A stretch of 64,000 nt of DNA from Calothrix sp. NIES-2098. Lineage in GTDB: Bacteria; Cyanobacteriota; Cyanobacteriia; Cyanobacteriales; Nostocaceae. Numbering within the stretch: the stretch's first letter is position 1; each line of letters begins with the position of its first letter. This document shows, piece after piece, positions 25,578-35,800 of the stretch. The translations under genes were made by a program, and so were the position numbers. Location: contig AP018172.1 in the NCBI GenBank assembly GCA_002368175.1, forward strand, positions 4,901,001 through 4,965,000. The letters are read 5' to 3'. The notes beneath the pieces are model-generated. The model saw only the letters and a program-made list of their open reading frames with translations. It was not told the origin of the DNA and made no database searches.

Positions 25578-27104
25578 GTGCGCCGTCAAAGTTTGCGACA
25601 TCAGATTTCTGATGGTGGCTGGTTTCAGCGTGTCGCAGCAACCATTTTAGTGGGAAGTTTTTTACAGATTCCAATACCTGTTTTTGCTCAAATTAATAAC
25701 GAGATTGCGTCTACACCCATCACTAACCAAGCTACATATACTTATACAGATCCTACTAGTCAATATACATTTCAAGGCAGTTCTGGTGTAATTAATGCTA
25801 GTTCTAAACCCTTACTTGACCCTTTGGGTCGGATTTTAGGTTGTGGTGGGCAAGTTTTACCTGATTATCAAGGCTTTTCTGTTGCTTTATATGAACCATT
25901 ATCTAACGACCCAACGGGTACAGAACTCGGAAAATTAGTATCTCTCACCCGCACAGAAGTACCAGATATTGCTAATAATGGTGTCCCTAAAGGAATCAAC
26001 CCGAATTCAGAAAATAGTAATCCATTCTTTCTGACGAGTGCGACTGAAGGATACTACAACTTCTTATTCGATCAAAATCAGGGGCAAACTGCTAAAGGTA
26101 AAACTTATATTTTGGTGGTCAATCCACCTGCTAACTCTATTTATACGCAAAGACGCATCAAGTTAACAATTGTAGACAGTAGTGGTGAGGGTGAAAACCT
26201 GAGCGTCCAGTATACAGCTACTTCTTTAGATGGTTTGCCAATCAGCGTTCAAGGTCAAACCCAGCTGACTAACACAGTTTTAGTATCTGATGCTGAACGC
26301 ATCGGACTTAATTTATTACCTTTGAAATTAGATTTAGGTTTGTGTCAAACACAACAGGTACAAATTATCAAAACAGGCGATCGCGCCACCGCAGAACCTG
26401 GAGATACGGTAATTTATCGCCTATCGATCAGGAATATTGCTGATACTGCTTTAGATAACTTGGTAGTTAATGACACATTTCCCTTGGGTTTCAAATTTCT
26501 ACCCAAATCCGTGCGAGGTGAGATTGATGGTCAGCTAGTGAACGTCACAGCAGAAAGCAGTGGTTCACAAATAATCTTTCGGACTCCAGCAGTTCTGCCA
26601 TCTGGGGGTGTCATCAATATTGCCTACGCTGCCCAACTGACTCCTGATGCTGTACGCGGTTCTGGTCGGAATTCCGCAATTGTCAACGCCCAACGCACAG
26701 ATAACGATTTCGCTGTTAAAGATGGGCCAGCTACTCATCAGTTAAAAATTCGACCGGGAATAGTGTCTGACTGCGGTACTATCATCGGTCGCGTTTTCGT
26801 AGACAAAAACTTTGATGGCGAACAACAGCCTGGCGAACCTGGGGTGCCCAATGCCGTGATTTTCATGGAAGACGGAAATCGCATCACTACCGATCCGAAT
26901 GGCTTATATTCCGTAGCCAACGTCTTACCAGGAAATCATACAGGTGTTCTCGATCTAAGTAGTCTTCCTGGTTATACCCTCGCTCCCAATTTACGTTTTC
27001 GCGAACGTAATAGCCAATCTCGTTTAGTGCGTTTAGAACCCGGTGGCATGGTACGGATGAATTTTGCAGTCACTCCCACCTTCAAATCAGAGGTGAAGAA
27101 ATGA
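25578..27104 (+). CDS. Secreted DUF11 plus SdrB-like domain surface protein
   Basis: 508 residues from GTG 25578, supported by AGGAG at 25564-25568. Signal peptide near 18-38 (VAATILVGSFLQIPIPVFAQ). A central DUF11 domain (PGDTVIYRLSIRNIADTALD and following, about 270-385) and a C-terminal SdrD-B-like module (GRVFVDKNFDGEQQPGEPGV, about 402-500) with a calcium-type Asp loop. The stop overlaps the next start (ATGA at 27101-27104), so it is translationally coupled to the beta-barrel protein. A likely surface partner of that barrel. Confidence 0.82.
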   Translation: MRRQSLRHQISDGGWFQRVAATILVGSFLQIPIPVFAQINNEIASTPITNQATYTYTDPTSQYTFQGSSGVINASSKPLLDPLGRILGCGGQVLPDYQGFSVALYEPLSNDPTGTELGKLVSLTRTEVPDIANNGVPKGINPNSENSNPFFLTSATEGYYNFLFDQNQGQTAKGKTYILVVNPPANSIYTQRRIKLTIVDSSGEGENLSVQYTATSLDGLPISVQGQTQLTNTVLVSDAERIGLNLLPLKLDLGLCQTQQVQIIKTGDRATAEPGDTVIYRLSIRNIADTALDNLVVNDTFPLGFKFLPKSVRGEIDGQLVNVTAESSGSQIIFRTPAVLPSGGVINIAYAAQLTPDAVRGSGRNSAIVNAQRTDNDFAVKDGPATHQLKIRPGIVSDCGTIIGRVFVDKNFDGEQQPGEPGVPNAVIFMEDGNRITTDPNGLYSVANVLPGNHTGVLDLSSLPGYTLAPNLRFRERNSQSRLVRLEPGGMVRMNFAVTPTFKSEVKK

Positions 27105-30100
27105 AAACCAGACTGCACCATACCAATATTCTGAATTTGAAATTAATCGGGTCTGTTGCTGGGGCTGTGAGTTTGATTTTGTATCCTGCGATCGCTAAAG
27201 CAGAAAACTCTGCGATTATTCAAGAACAGCAGAACTTTAAAGAACTTCCTACCCCCTCTTTACTAACAGAGAAAGAAGCAGAAGTTAAAGATGAAGATTT
27301 GAAGCAGAAACAGGAAGACAGCGAGACGCAGAAAGTTGTTTTTGAGCCGCAATTAGCATCGACTACCGTTGATACAGAACCAGTTGGGATACAACCTTTT
27401 CAACCAGAAAATGATACTCAATTGCCTAGAGGTTTGCAAAAAATAGCATCTGTAACATCAAATTCAACATCCACAACTCCCTCTGTCCTTGTCATACCTA
27501 ACGATGGGTCTGCAACTGAATTGGATACTACTGATGCCATCCAACCTTCTCAATCAACATCTGATGTTAGGTTGTTTAGAGGCTCACAACAAGCAGTATC
27601 TGTGACATCAAATTCAGATAGTCACTTATTATCCAAAACTCCCTCTGTCCCTGTCATTCCTAACGATAAGTCTGTAACTAAACTTGGTGCTACTAGTGGT
27701 ATCCAACCTTTTCAACCGACATCTGATATTCAATTGCCTAGAGGGTTACAACAAGTAGCATCTGTAAGTACCGAAAAGCAATCTGTTACTGGTGGTATCA
27801 AACCTTTTCAAGCAACATCTGATATTAAGTTGCCTAGAGGGTTACAAAAAATCGCGAATGGTACAGAGAATGCAGAAAAGGATACGCAAACATCAACGCC
27901 TCCCATTGTCACCGGGGTCAAAATCCTCTCTCCTACACCCGATGAGATAGTTGATGTCGCAGCAACTACGATAATTCTAGAATTTCCTGAAGGAAGCAAT
28001 GTAGAGTTGCGGGTAAATGGACAGCTAGTAGATACCTCGCTAATTGGACGCACAGCAACCGATGCAACAACCAAATTAGTCACGCAGACATGGTATGGCG
28101 TTTCCTTAAAAGAAGGAGAAAATACCGTCACTGCCCAAATAGCAGGCTCTAATGCACCTCCTGTGAGTACGCGGGTGATAGTAACAGGCGCACCCACACA
28201 GATGAAATTAGAGACTGTAGAGGCTCGGATTCCGGCAGATGGACGTTCCACAGCTACAGTCAAAGGACAATTACTGGATGCGAATAACAACCGTTCTAAA
28301 TGGAATGCTGTTGTCACTTTAGCAGCCAGTGCTGGGGAATTTGTTGGGGCAGATTTTAAACCCGATCAACCAGGATTTCAGGTGGAGGTTAAGGATGGGG
28401 AATTTACAGCAAAGCTAAAATCTACCTTGAATGCCCAAACAATCACAATTAAAGCTAATGCTAATGAGTTAGAAGCATTTACGAGATTACAATTTGAAAC
28501 GGCATTGCGTCCTAGTATTTTGACTGGGGTGGTCGATCTGCGTTTGGGAGCTAGAGGTACAAATTATTACGGTAGTTTCCGTGATTTTCTTCCCCCGGAC
28601 AAAGATAATAGAATGCAGGTAGACTTCCATTCGGCGATATTTGCTACAGGTGCGATCGGGGATTGGTTGTTTACTGGTGCATATAATAGTTCTCGCAACC
28701 TCAACGAAGATTGCAACTGTGATAATCGCTTGTTTCGCAGTTACCAATTCAGCGAGCAAAACTATCCTGTTTATGGTGATAGTTCTAGAGTTGATGTTGT
28801 CGCTCCTTCAATTGATAGCGTATTTGTACGTTTAGAGCGTTCTACCAGAATTCCAGGTGCCACCCCCGATTATGTGATGTGGGGTGACTACAATACTGAA
28901 GAGTTTGCACGTCAGTCACAGCAATTTACTGCGATTACCCGCCAACTTCACGGTTTTAAAGCCAACTACAATTTAGGGAATTTCCAATTTACAGGTTTTT
29001 ACGGCAACCATCTTCAAGGTTTTCAACGCGATACTATTGCTCCTGACGGTACTAGCGGCTATTATTTCCTCTCTCGCCGCATATTGGTTCCAGGTAGCGA
29101 AAATGTGTTTCTAGAGTTGGAAGAACTGAATCGTCCTGGTACTGTCCTAGAACGCAAGCAGCTTAATCGAGGCCCAGACTACGAAATCGATTACGATCGC
29201 GGTACTGTAATATTCAGAGAACCAATTCTTCGCACAGATGTCGATCGAGATGGTCAAGTTTTAGTGCGGCGGATTGTTGTCACCTATCAATACGACAGCC
29301 AAGACTCAAATAGCAATATCTATGCAGGTCGTCTGCAATACAACTTTTCTCGCACCTTTAATAGTGAAAGTTGGTTAGGCGCAACCTACATTAAAGAAAA
29401 CCAAGGAGTGCGGGGTTTTGAACTCTACGGTGCTGATGCCGCGATCTCTCTGGGTTCTCAGGGTCAAGTGGTGGCAGAATATGCCCATTCCACTAATGAT
29501 TCTGATGTGATGGGCAAAGTTAGTGGTGAAGCTTATCGTATAGAAGCTCAGGGGCAAATTTTACCAGGTATTCAAGGTCGCGCTTATTATCGTTTTGCTG
29601 ATACAGGCTTTGCTAATAATGCCACTATTAGTTTTGTACCAGGTCAAACCCGCTATGGAGCGCAGGTGACAGGTCAAGTCTCTTCCACGACAAATGTACG
29701 ACTACAATACGACCACGAAGATAATTTTGGCATTGCGCCCCAACCATTAGATACTTTTGAAGAACTCTTTTCACCTCGTTCTCAAGCTGTCCCTGGTAGT
29801 AAAGTTGATAATTCCTTGACAACAATTTCTGCTGGGATTCAACAAAAGTTTGGTAGTGTCACAGCTGGTGTAGATTGGATTCACCGCGATAGAGAAGATA
29901 GAATTGCTACTAATGCTCTGCGTAGTAATTCCGATCAATTGCGATCGCGTCTAACTGTCCCGCTAGCAACTAACCTCACTTTCCAAGCGCAAAATGAGGT
30001 GACATTATCTTCCACCAAAGATACTGTCTATCCAGATCGGACTATCCTAGGTTTGAATTGGGCTGTAATTCCTGGTATTAATGTTAGTCTGGCGCAACAG

Positions 30101-31216
30101 TTTTACAGTAGCGGTCAACTTTCGGGTAACTCTATCACGAGTTTAAGCGTTAATGGGGAACACAAACTCGGTACAGATACCACCATCACTGGTCGTTACT
30201 CAATTCTGGGTGGTGCTAACGAAATCACGACCCAAGGTGCAATCGGTCTGAATAATCGCTGGTCTATTGCTCCTGGTTTGCGGTTAAATCTGGCTTACGA
30301 ACACGTATTTGGCAGCTTCTTTCAACGAACTGGTGCGGGTCAGCAATTTGCCCAACCCTTCGCCCCTGGTCAAAGCGCTTCTGCCATTGGGTTTGATGGT
30401 GGCGATAGTTACAGCGTTGGCTTAGAATACAGCGATAACCCTGATTTTCAAGCCAGCGCCCGCTACGAACATCGTAGTTCCTCTGGTGGTTCTAATACCG
30501 TCATCTCGGCGGCGGCTACGGGGAAAATTTCACCAGCGCTCACAGCTTTGGTACGTTATCACCAAGCAAATTCTTCTAATCAAAGGCTCGTAGGATTGGG
30601 AGATACGGTCAACCTGAAGGTGGGTTTAGCCTACCGCGACCCCAATAACGATAAGTTCAACGCCTTGTTGCGTTACGAATATCGCCAAAATCCCTCAACC
30701 ATCCCTGACACTATCCTCTTAGGTAGCGGTACAGGCTCAGAAGACCATACCTTTGCTTTAGAAGCCATCTATGCACCTAACTGGCAATGGGAATTTTATG
30801 GCAAATATGCCCTGCGTAATAGTACCTCTTACCTAGCTAGCGATTTAGCTGGTACGAGTACGGTAAATCTGGGACAAATCCGAGCTACCTATCGCCTGGG
30901 ATACAGCATGGATTTGGTGGGTGAGGCGCGAGTAATTAATCAAGCTAATTACACCGAAACAGGCTTTGTCATTGAAGCAGGTTATTACCTCAGTCCTAAT
31001 TTACGTCTAGCGGCTGGATATGTATTTGGTCGAGTCGATGACCGAGATTTTTCTGGTACGCGTTCCGCAGGCGGCCCCTATTTGGGCTTAACACTTAAAC
31101 TCAACGAATTATTTGATGGCTTTGGACAACAGAAAATTGCTCCGCCCCAGCAACAAGAATCTGTGGTGCAACCAGTGGTTGACCAAAAAGGGGAAACTGA
31201 AAAGTTAAAAATATGA
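27101..31216 (+). CDS. Large outer-membrane beta-barrel protein with Ig-like domains
   Basis: 1371 residues. A signal peptide (VAGAVSLILYPAIAKA, about 19-34) is followed by a low-complexity linker carrying about four copies of an IQPFQPTSDIQLPRGLQQ-type motif (residues 100-265). Next come an Ig-like domain (about 275-365), a Big_1/invasin-like domain (KLETVEARIPADGRSTATVKG, about 370-475), and about 880 residues of alternating aromatic strands typical of a large beta-barrel ending LGLTLKLNELFDGFG. The domain order recalls surface exporters or receptors, but no TonB plug is evident. It is coupled to genes on both sides by ATGA overlaps. Function unknown. Confidence 0.75.
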   Translation: MKTRLHHTNILNLKLIGSVAGAVSLILYPAIAKAENSAIIQEQQNFKELPTPSLLTEKEAEVKDEDLKQKQEDSETQKVVFEPQLASTTVDTEPVGIQPFQPENDTQLPRGLQKIASVTSNSTSTTPSVLVIPNDGSATELDTTDAIQPSQSTSDVRLFRGSQQAVSVTSNSDSHLLSKTPSVPVIPNDKSVTKLGATSGIQPFQPTSDIQLPRGLQQVASVSTEKQSVTGGIKPFQATSDIKLPRGLQKIANGTENAEKDTQTSTPPIVTGVKILSPTPDEIVDVAATTIILEFPEGSNVELRVNGQLVDTSLIGRTATDATTKLVTQTWYGVSLKEGENTVTAQIAGSNAPPVSTRVIVTGAPTQMKLETVEARIPADGRSTATVKGQLLDANNNRSKWNAVVTLAASAGEFVGADFKPDQPGFQVEVKDGEFTAKLKSTLNAQTITIKANANELEAFTRLQFETALRPSILTGVVDLRLGARGTNYYGSFRDFLPPDKDNRMQVDFHSAIFATGAIGDWLFTGAYNSSRNLNEDCNCDNRLFRSYQFSEQNYPVYGDSSRVDVVAPSIDSVFVRLERSTRIPGATPDYVMWGDYNTEEFARQSQQFTAITRQLHGFKANYNLGNFQFTGFYGNHLQGFQRDTIAPDGTSGYYFLSRRILVPGSENVFLELEELNRPGTVLERKQLNRGPDYEIDYDRGTVIFREPILRTDVDRDGQVLVRRIVVTYQYDSQDSNSNIYAGRLQYNFSRTFNSESWLGATYIKENQGVRGFELYGADAAISLGSQGQVVAEYAHSTNDSDVMGKVSGEAYRIEAQGQILPGIQGRAYYRFADTGFANNATISFVPGQTRYGAQVTGQVSSTTNVRLQYDHEDNFGIAPQPLDTFEELFSPRSQAVPGSKVDNSLTTISAGIQQKFGSVTAGVDWIHRDREDRIATNALRSNSDQLRSRLTVPLATNLTFQAQNEVTLSSTKDTVYPDRTILGLNWAVIPGINVSLAQQFYSSGQLSGNSITSLSVNGEHKLGTDTTITGRYSILGGANEITTQGAIGLNNRWSIAPGLRLNLAYEHVFGSFFQRTGAGQQFAQPFAPGQSASAIGFDGGDSYSVGLEYSDNPDFQASARYEHRSSSGGSNTVISAAATGKISPALTALVRYHQANSSNQRLVGLGDTVNLKVGLAYRDPNNDKFNALLRYEYRQNPSTIPDTILLGSGTGSEDHTFALEAIYAPNWQWEFYGKYALRNSTSYLASDLAGTSTVNLGQIRATYRLGYSMDLVGEARVINQANYTETGFVIEAGYYLSPNLRLAAGYVFGRVDDRDFSGTRSAGGPYLGLTLKLNELFDGFGQQKIAPPQQQESVVQPVVDQKGETEKLKI

Positions 31217-32808
31217 AAGTTTTTCTAGGATTAATCAATTTCGATCGGTCTATCGTGAAGACTGAAGTCGTTACTACAGCTGTTTGCTTGTTACTTTTGG
31301 TGTTACCAGAAGTAGCTGTTAGTCAGCCTCCACAGCCTTCTGTGAAAGTAGTAGTGAATAGTAACCAAGATGGGGCAATACAAGCTGATGATGTGTTGAC
31401 TTTGCGAGAAGCGATCGCACTTGTTAATGGTACATTGCCAATTGAGCAGTTGAGCGATCGCGAAAAAGCTCAAGTGCAAACCCTTGGTAATAATTTACCC
31501 TCCCGCATTGAGTTTAATTTACCGCCGCAAGAAAGAGCGATTGCACTCAAGGAATTGTTACCACCGCTTGCGAGTCCGGGTTTGGTAGTGGATGGCACTA
31601 CACAACCTGGATATGATGACGCTAAATCACCCATTGTCGCAATTACCACTACTAACGATGCTGATGTTATCCGCGGTTTAACGGTTGTCGCTGATAACAT
31701 TACCATTCGCGGCTTGAGCTTGTATGGATTTACTGCTCGTCATGGTGCTACTGCTAGTATCCCACCCGCAGATATTTTTATTGCACCACTTTCGGAAGTC
31801 GTAGAGGTAAAAGGAAGCAAAACTTACGCCTCCACACCGCCGAAAGATGTGGTTATTGAAAATAACTGGCTCGGTATACCACCAGATGCTAGTTTACCCT
31901 CCAAGACCTCGGCGTTTGGGGTATCTGTTTTTAATAGTATCGGTACAACAATTCAACATAATCGCATTGCCCATCATGATGGTAGCGGCATTATTACCTC
32001 AGTCCGGGCAGAAAATTTACAAGTCAAGGAAAACATCATTACTCACAATGGTCTAGGGGGGATGCCCGATGCGATTCGCCTAGAAGGTGTAATTAGTAAT
32101 ACCCAGATTACAGCTAACTCGATACAGTTTAATGCTGGTAGTGGATTGTACTTATTTAAACCTGAAGGTTCAGTAAAAATTATTGACAACACCATCAGTA
32201 ATAACGGTCAACAGTTGCGTCGAGCAGCAATTTACCTGATGGGGAACGGTCATGAAGTAGTGAATAACAAAATCACCGAACAACCGGGGCCTGGGGTTGT
32301 GGTAGCAGCTTATCCCCAAAGCCAAGGTAATAGAATTCAAAATAATCAGTTTGCCAAGTTGCAGGGACTAAGTATTGACCTGGTAAGTCAGCAACACGTT
32401 GGTGTAAGTGACTACCAGCAAGGCGATGGAGCTAATCCAGTCCATGACAGCTATCAGCGTCATCGTCAGACGGGTAACTTTGGGATTGATGCACCCAGCT
32501 TTCTCAGTCGAGAATTCTTTATTTTACAAGATGGATCGGTGACGCTGGATGGTATTGCGGCTCCTGGTTCGGTAGTAGAAATTTATCAAGTCAGTGAATA
32601 CAGGGACAATATCAGCACACTGAATCAAGCGATCGCCACAGTAAATACCGATGGCGATGGTAGATTTTCTGTGAAATTGGGAAACCTAAAGGCTGGAGAA
32701 CGCGTAAGTGCGATCGCTATTCATCCCCGATATGGAACATCTGAACCAGCAGATCTAACCCTGATTCGCTCCCTCAACCTCTCTAGAACTCTGCGATCTC
32801 TGCGTTGA
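31213..32808 (+). CDS. Secreted right-handed beta-helix protein
   Basis: 531 residues. Signal peptide about 20-38 (VVTTAVCLLLLVLPEVAVSQ), then DDVLTLREAI, a start seen in choice-of-anchor/pectate-lyase-like surface proteins. Parallel beta-helix rungs follow (NRIAHHDGSGIITSV, NIITHNGLGGMPDAIRLEG, NSIQFNAGSGLYLF, NTISNNGQQLRRAAIYLMG). The C-terminal 90 residues look like a beta-sandwich (GSVTLDGIAAPGSVVEIYQV). Its ATG overlaps the barrel gene stop. Such helices bind or cleave polysaccharides, or act as stalks; no catalytic set could be assigned. Confidence 0.8.
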   Translation: MKVFLGLINFDRSIVKTEVVTTAVCLLLLVLPEVAVSQPPQPSVKVVVNSNQDGAIQADDVLTLREAIALVNGTLPIEQLSDREKAQVQTLGNNLPSRIEFNLPPQERAIALKELLPPLASPGLVVDGTTQPGYDDAKSPIVAITTTNDADVIRGLTVVADNITIRGLSLYGFTARHGATASIPPADIFIAPLSEVVEVKGSKTYASTPPKDVVIENNWLGIPPDASLPSKTSAFGVSVFNSIGTTIQHNRIAHHDGSGIITSVRAENLQVKENIITHNGLGGMPDAIRLEGVISNTQITANSIQFNAGSGLYLFKPEGSVKIIDNTISNNGQQLRRAAIYLMGNGHEVVNNKITEQPGPGVVVAAYPQSQGNRIQNNQFAKLQGLSIDLVSQQHVGVSDYQQGDGANPVHDSYQRHRQTGNFGIDAPSFLSREFFILQDGSVTLDGIAAPGSVVEIYQVSEYRDNISTLNQAIATVNTDGDGRFSVKLGNLKAGERVSAIAIHPRYGTSEPADLTLIRSLNLSRTLRSLR

Positions 32809-32829
32809 AAAACCAAAACACCATCGATC

Positions 32830-35800
32830 ATGCCCAGTAAACAATCTCCAACACCATTAAAAAAAATCACACAAACCATCGTTCAAGTAATGATAGTATT
32901 TGTGCGATCGCTGTGGGTAATATTCACAGGAATTAGTACTTACATACACAAAAAAACTAATCAGCAATTCAAAAAACTGCCAATCGCAGCCGACAATACT
33001 ACTCAAAAAAAGAGAGTTCTTCGCGAAAAAATCAATTTATTCCCTATATTTAACTTCACATTTTTAAATAGGAAGTTGTTGATATTAGTAAATCAATTCA
33101 ACAGCAACCGCTTAACTCGGTTTTTAATAACGATATTAATGACCTTAATATTTACTATTAGCTTTAGCAGTATTAACCTATGGTTCAGTCTACCAGGCTA
33201 TACAGAAGGTTCACAACAATTAGGTGTAGGCGCAAACGGATTAAACGTTTATCTGTTTGAATATAATGCCAACAATGGATTTATTCAAGCTCCATACACC
33301 AGACCAATTAAGGTCAACGTTGAAAATGCTGGGGAAGTAATCAATATTTCCCTTTGTGGTTGGAGTACAGGCGATGATTTAGCAATTGAGGTTTTTCGCC
33401 CTTCCGGGACAGAAATTAACTATACTACTCAAGTTGCAGCTGGTTCACCAGGAGCTTTTAGTGGAACTGCTGCTGATGGTGCTGGTGCTTGGTTGTTAAC
33501 AACAGGTAATGCCAGAACCGCTACACAAACAACTATTTGTAACAACCAAGCTAAACCAACTCAACCTAGTAGTGTACTCACCACTCCAGTTCGCTTTGTC
33601 AGCCAAGAATCTGGAACTTATGAAATTCGTTTATATAATGATACTGAAGCAGCTACTAGTACAAATGACGTTTTCACCTATTTTGATATCACAGTTACTG
33701 CTAACTCTTCAACTAACCCAAATCCCGGCTCAACTAACGGACAAGTTTGGGCGACAAGTTGGGCTTTTAATGCCGGAAACGCTTTTACATCAACAGCTAG
33801 TTACGATGCTGATTTATATGTAAGAGTACCAGGAGGTAGACCTGGCACAGAATTTATTTGGCAATTAGATTTAAACCAATTTGCGCCACAAAGACATGAA
33901 ATTGTTGCCAATGCTATTGGACTTAATTCTCCTTACTCTCGTTATAGTGTTCCTGGTAGTTCATCTCCTACTCCTACATATACTCGCCAATACCCTATTT
34001 ATTTATCTAGACCTAATCCTACTTCTACAGTTGCGCCTATTTTACCCGAACCCGCAGCACCTAATGTATCTAACTTGAAATTCCTTGATAGTGCGGGAGA
34101 AGATAATACTATTTCACCTGGTACAACCGCTGCGGTTCAAGATTCAGGTACATTTTACTTTGATACCGATGTCACTGGAACTTATGAAATTATTATTGAT
34201 ACAAATAAAAATGGAGTTTTTGGTCAAGGCGATCGCGTTTTATTTGGTCTTGCAAATCCCGGAACCAATTCAGTAGCGTGGGATGGCAAAGGTTTTAATA
34301 ACGCTGTCCTGGCCCAAGGAACTTATAATGTGCAAATAATGGTGAGAATTGGGGAATATCACTTTGCTACTTACGACTCTGAAACCAGTGGTGGTGGTAG
34401 CGGAAATGGACTATCAGTTTGGAAATGGAATGGCATTGCACAAACTAGATCGCAAACCCTCAATTATTGGGATGATGCTACTTATTTGTCTGCTTCTTTC
34501 CCCACTGCAACCACAAACCTAGTTGGGGGATTATCCGGAACTGCTGCGGGAAGTCATACCTGGGGTAGTTTTGCAGCAGGTAGTATTGGGGATACAAATT
34601 TTATAGATACCTGGGTTTTTGGGGCTTCCCAACAAGTACCAACTATAGCCATTATTGGTGATGTTGATGATATTGACTTTGGTGATGCTCCCGATACCTA
34701 TGGTACTAACAAAACTAATAGCAGTGGCGAAGGCATTGGAGCCAGTCAACTTCTGAGTACTAACATTTTATTAGGTACTAACGCTACTGATAAAGAAACT
34801 GATGGGCAACCGAGTGTTAACGCTGATGGTGACGACGTTCTTACCACTGACGATGAAGATGCAGTTGCAAGCTTTAACACTTTAGTAAATAATGCTACTA
34901 GTTATACGGTTGCGGTCAAGGTAAAAAATACCTCTGGTGCTAATGCTTACTTAGGAGGTTGGATTGACTTTAATCGCAATGGTAAGTTTGAAGCCAGCGA
35001 AGGTGTAGTACAGACTATAGCTACGGGAACTAATGGAAATGTCAATGTTAACTGGACGGGGTTAAGTGGCTTAGTCGCAGGAACTACTTATACTCGGTTT
35101 CGGATTAATAACGATCCTCTAACTACCAGCGATTTTATTGGCGGTGGTAGAAATGGGGAGGTAGAAGACTACAAACTCAGCATTATTCCCAACTATGACT
35201 ATGGCGATGCACCGGATACGGGAACAGGTACAGGTTCGGGAAACTATCAAACCACCAGTAGTGATGGTGGAGCCAGCCATTCTATTGTCACGACCTTAAA
35301 ATTAGGTACTAATGCCGCTGATACTGATGATGGTACATTACAAAATGCTAGTGCGACGGCTGACGATACCACAGGTACAGACGATGAAGATGGTGTCACA
35401 CTCCCCAATACTTTAACCACAAGTAGCACTAGCTACTCAGCAACTGTAAATGTCACCAATACTACTGGGAGTGCAGCTAAGTTAGTGGGTTGGATTGACT
35501 TTAATAAGAACGGTCAATTTGAAGCAACTGAAGGTGTGGCACAATCGATTCCGAATAATGCCAGTCCGCAAAATATCACTCTCAATTGGACGGGTATTAC
35601 TGGATTAACAGTCGGAAATACCTATGCTCGTTTTCGGTTGAGTGATAGTGCCAGTTTAACGACTTCTACTCCTAACGGTGCAGTAGGTAATGGGGAAGTC
35701 GAAGATTATCAACTGAGTGTTAGTAATATTGACTACGGCGATGCACCGGATACGGGAACAAGTACAGGTTCGGGAAACTATCAAACCACCAGTAGTGATG

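Noticed and set aside
28487..29825. Several minus frames inside the beta-barrel gene
   Set aside because: Shadows of a long, well-supported gene; no independent signal.
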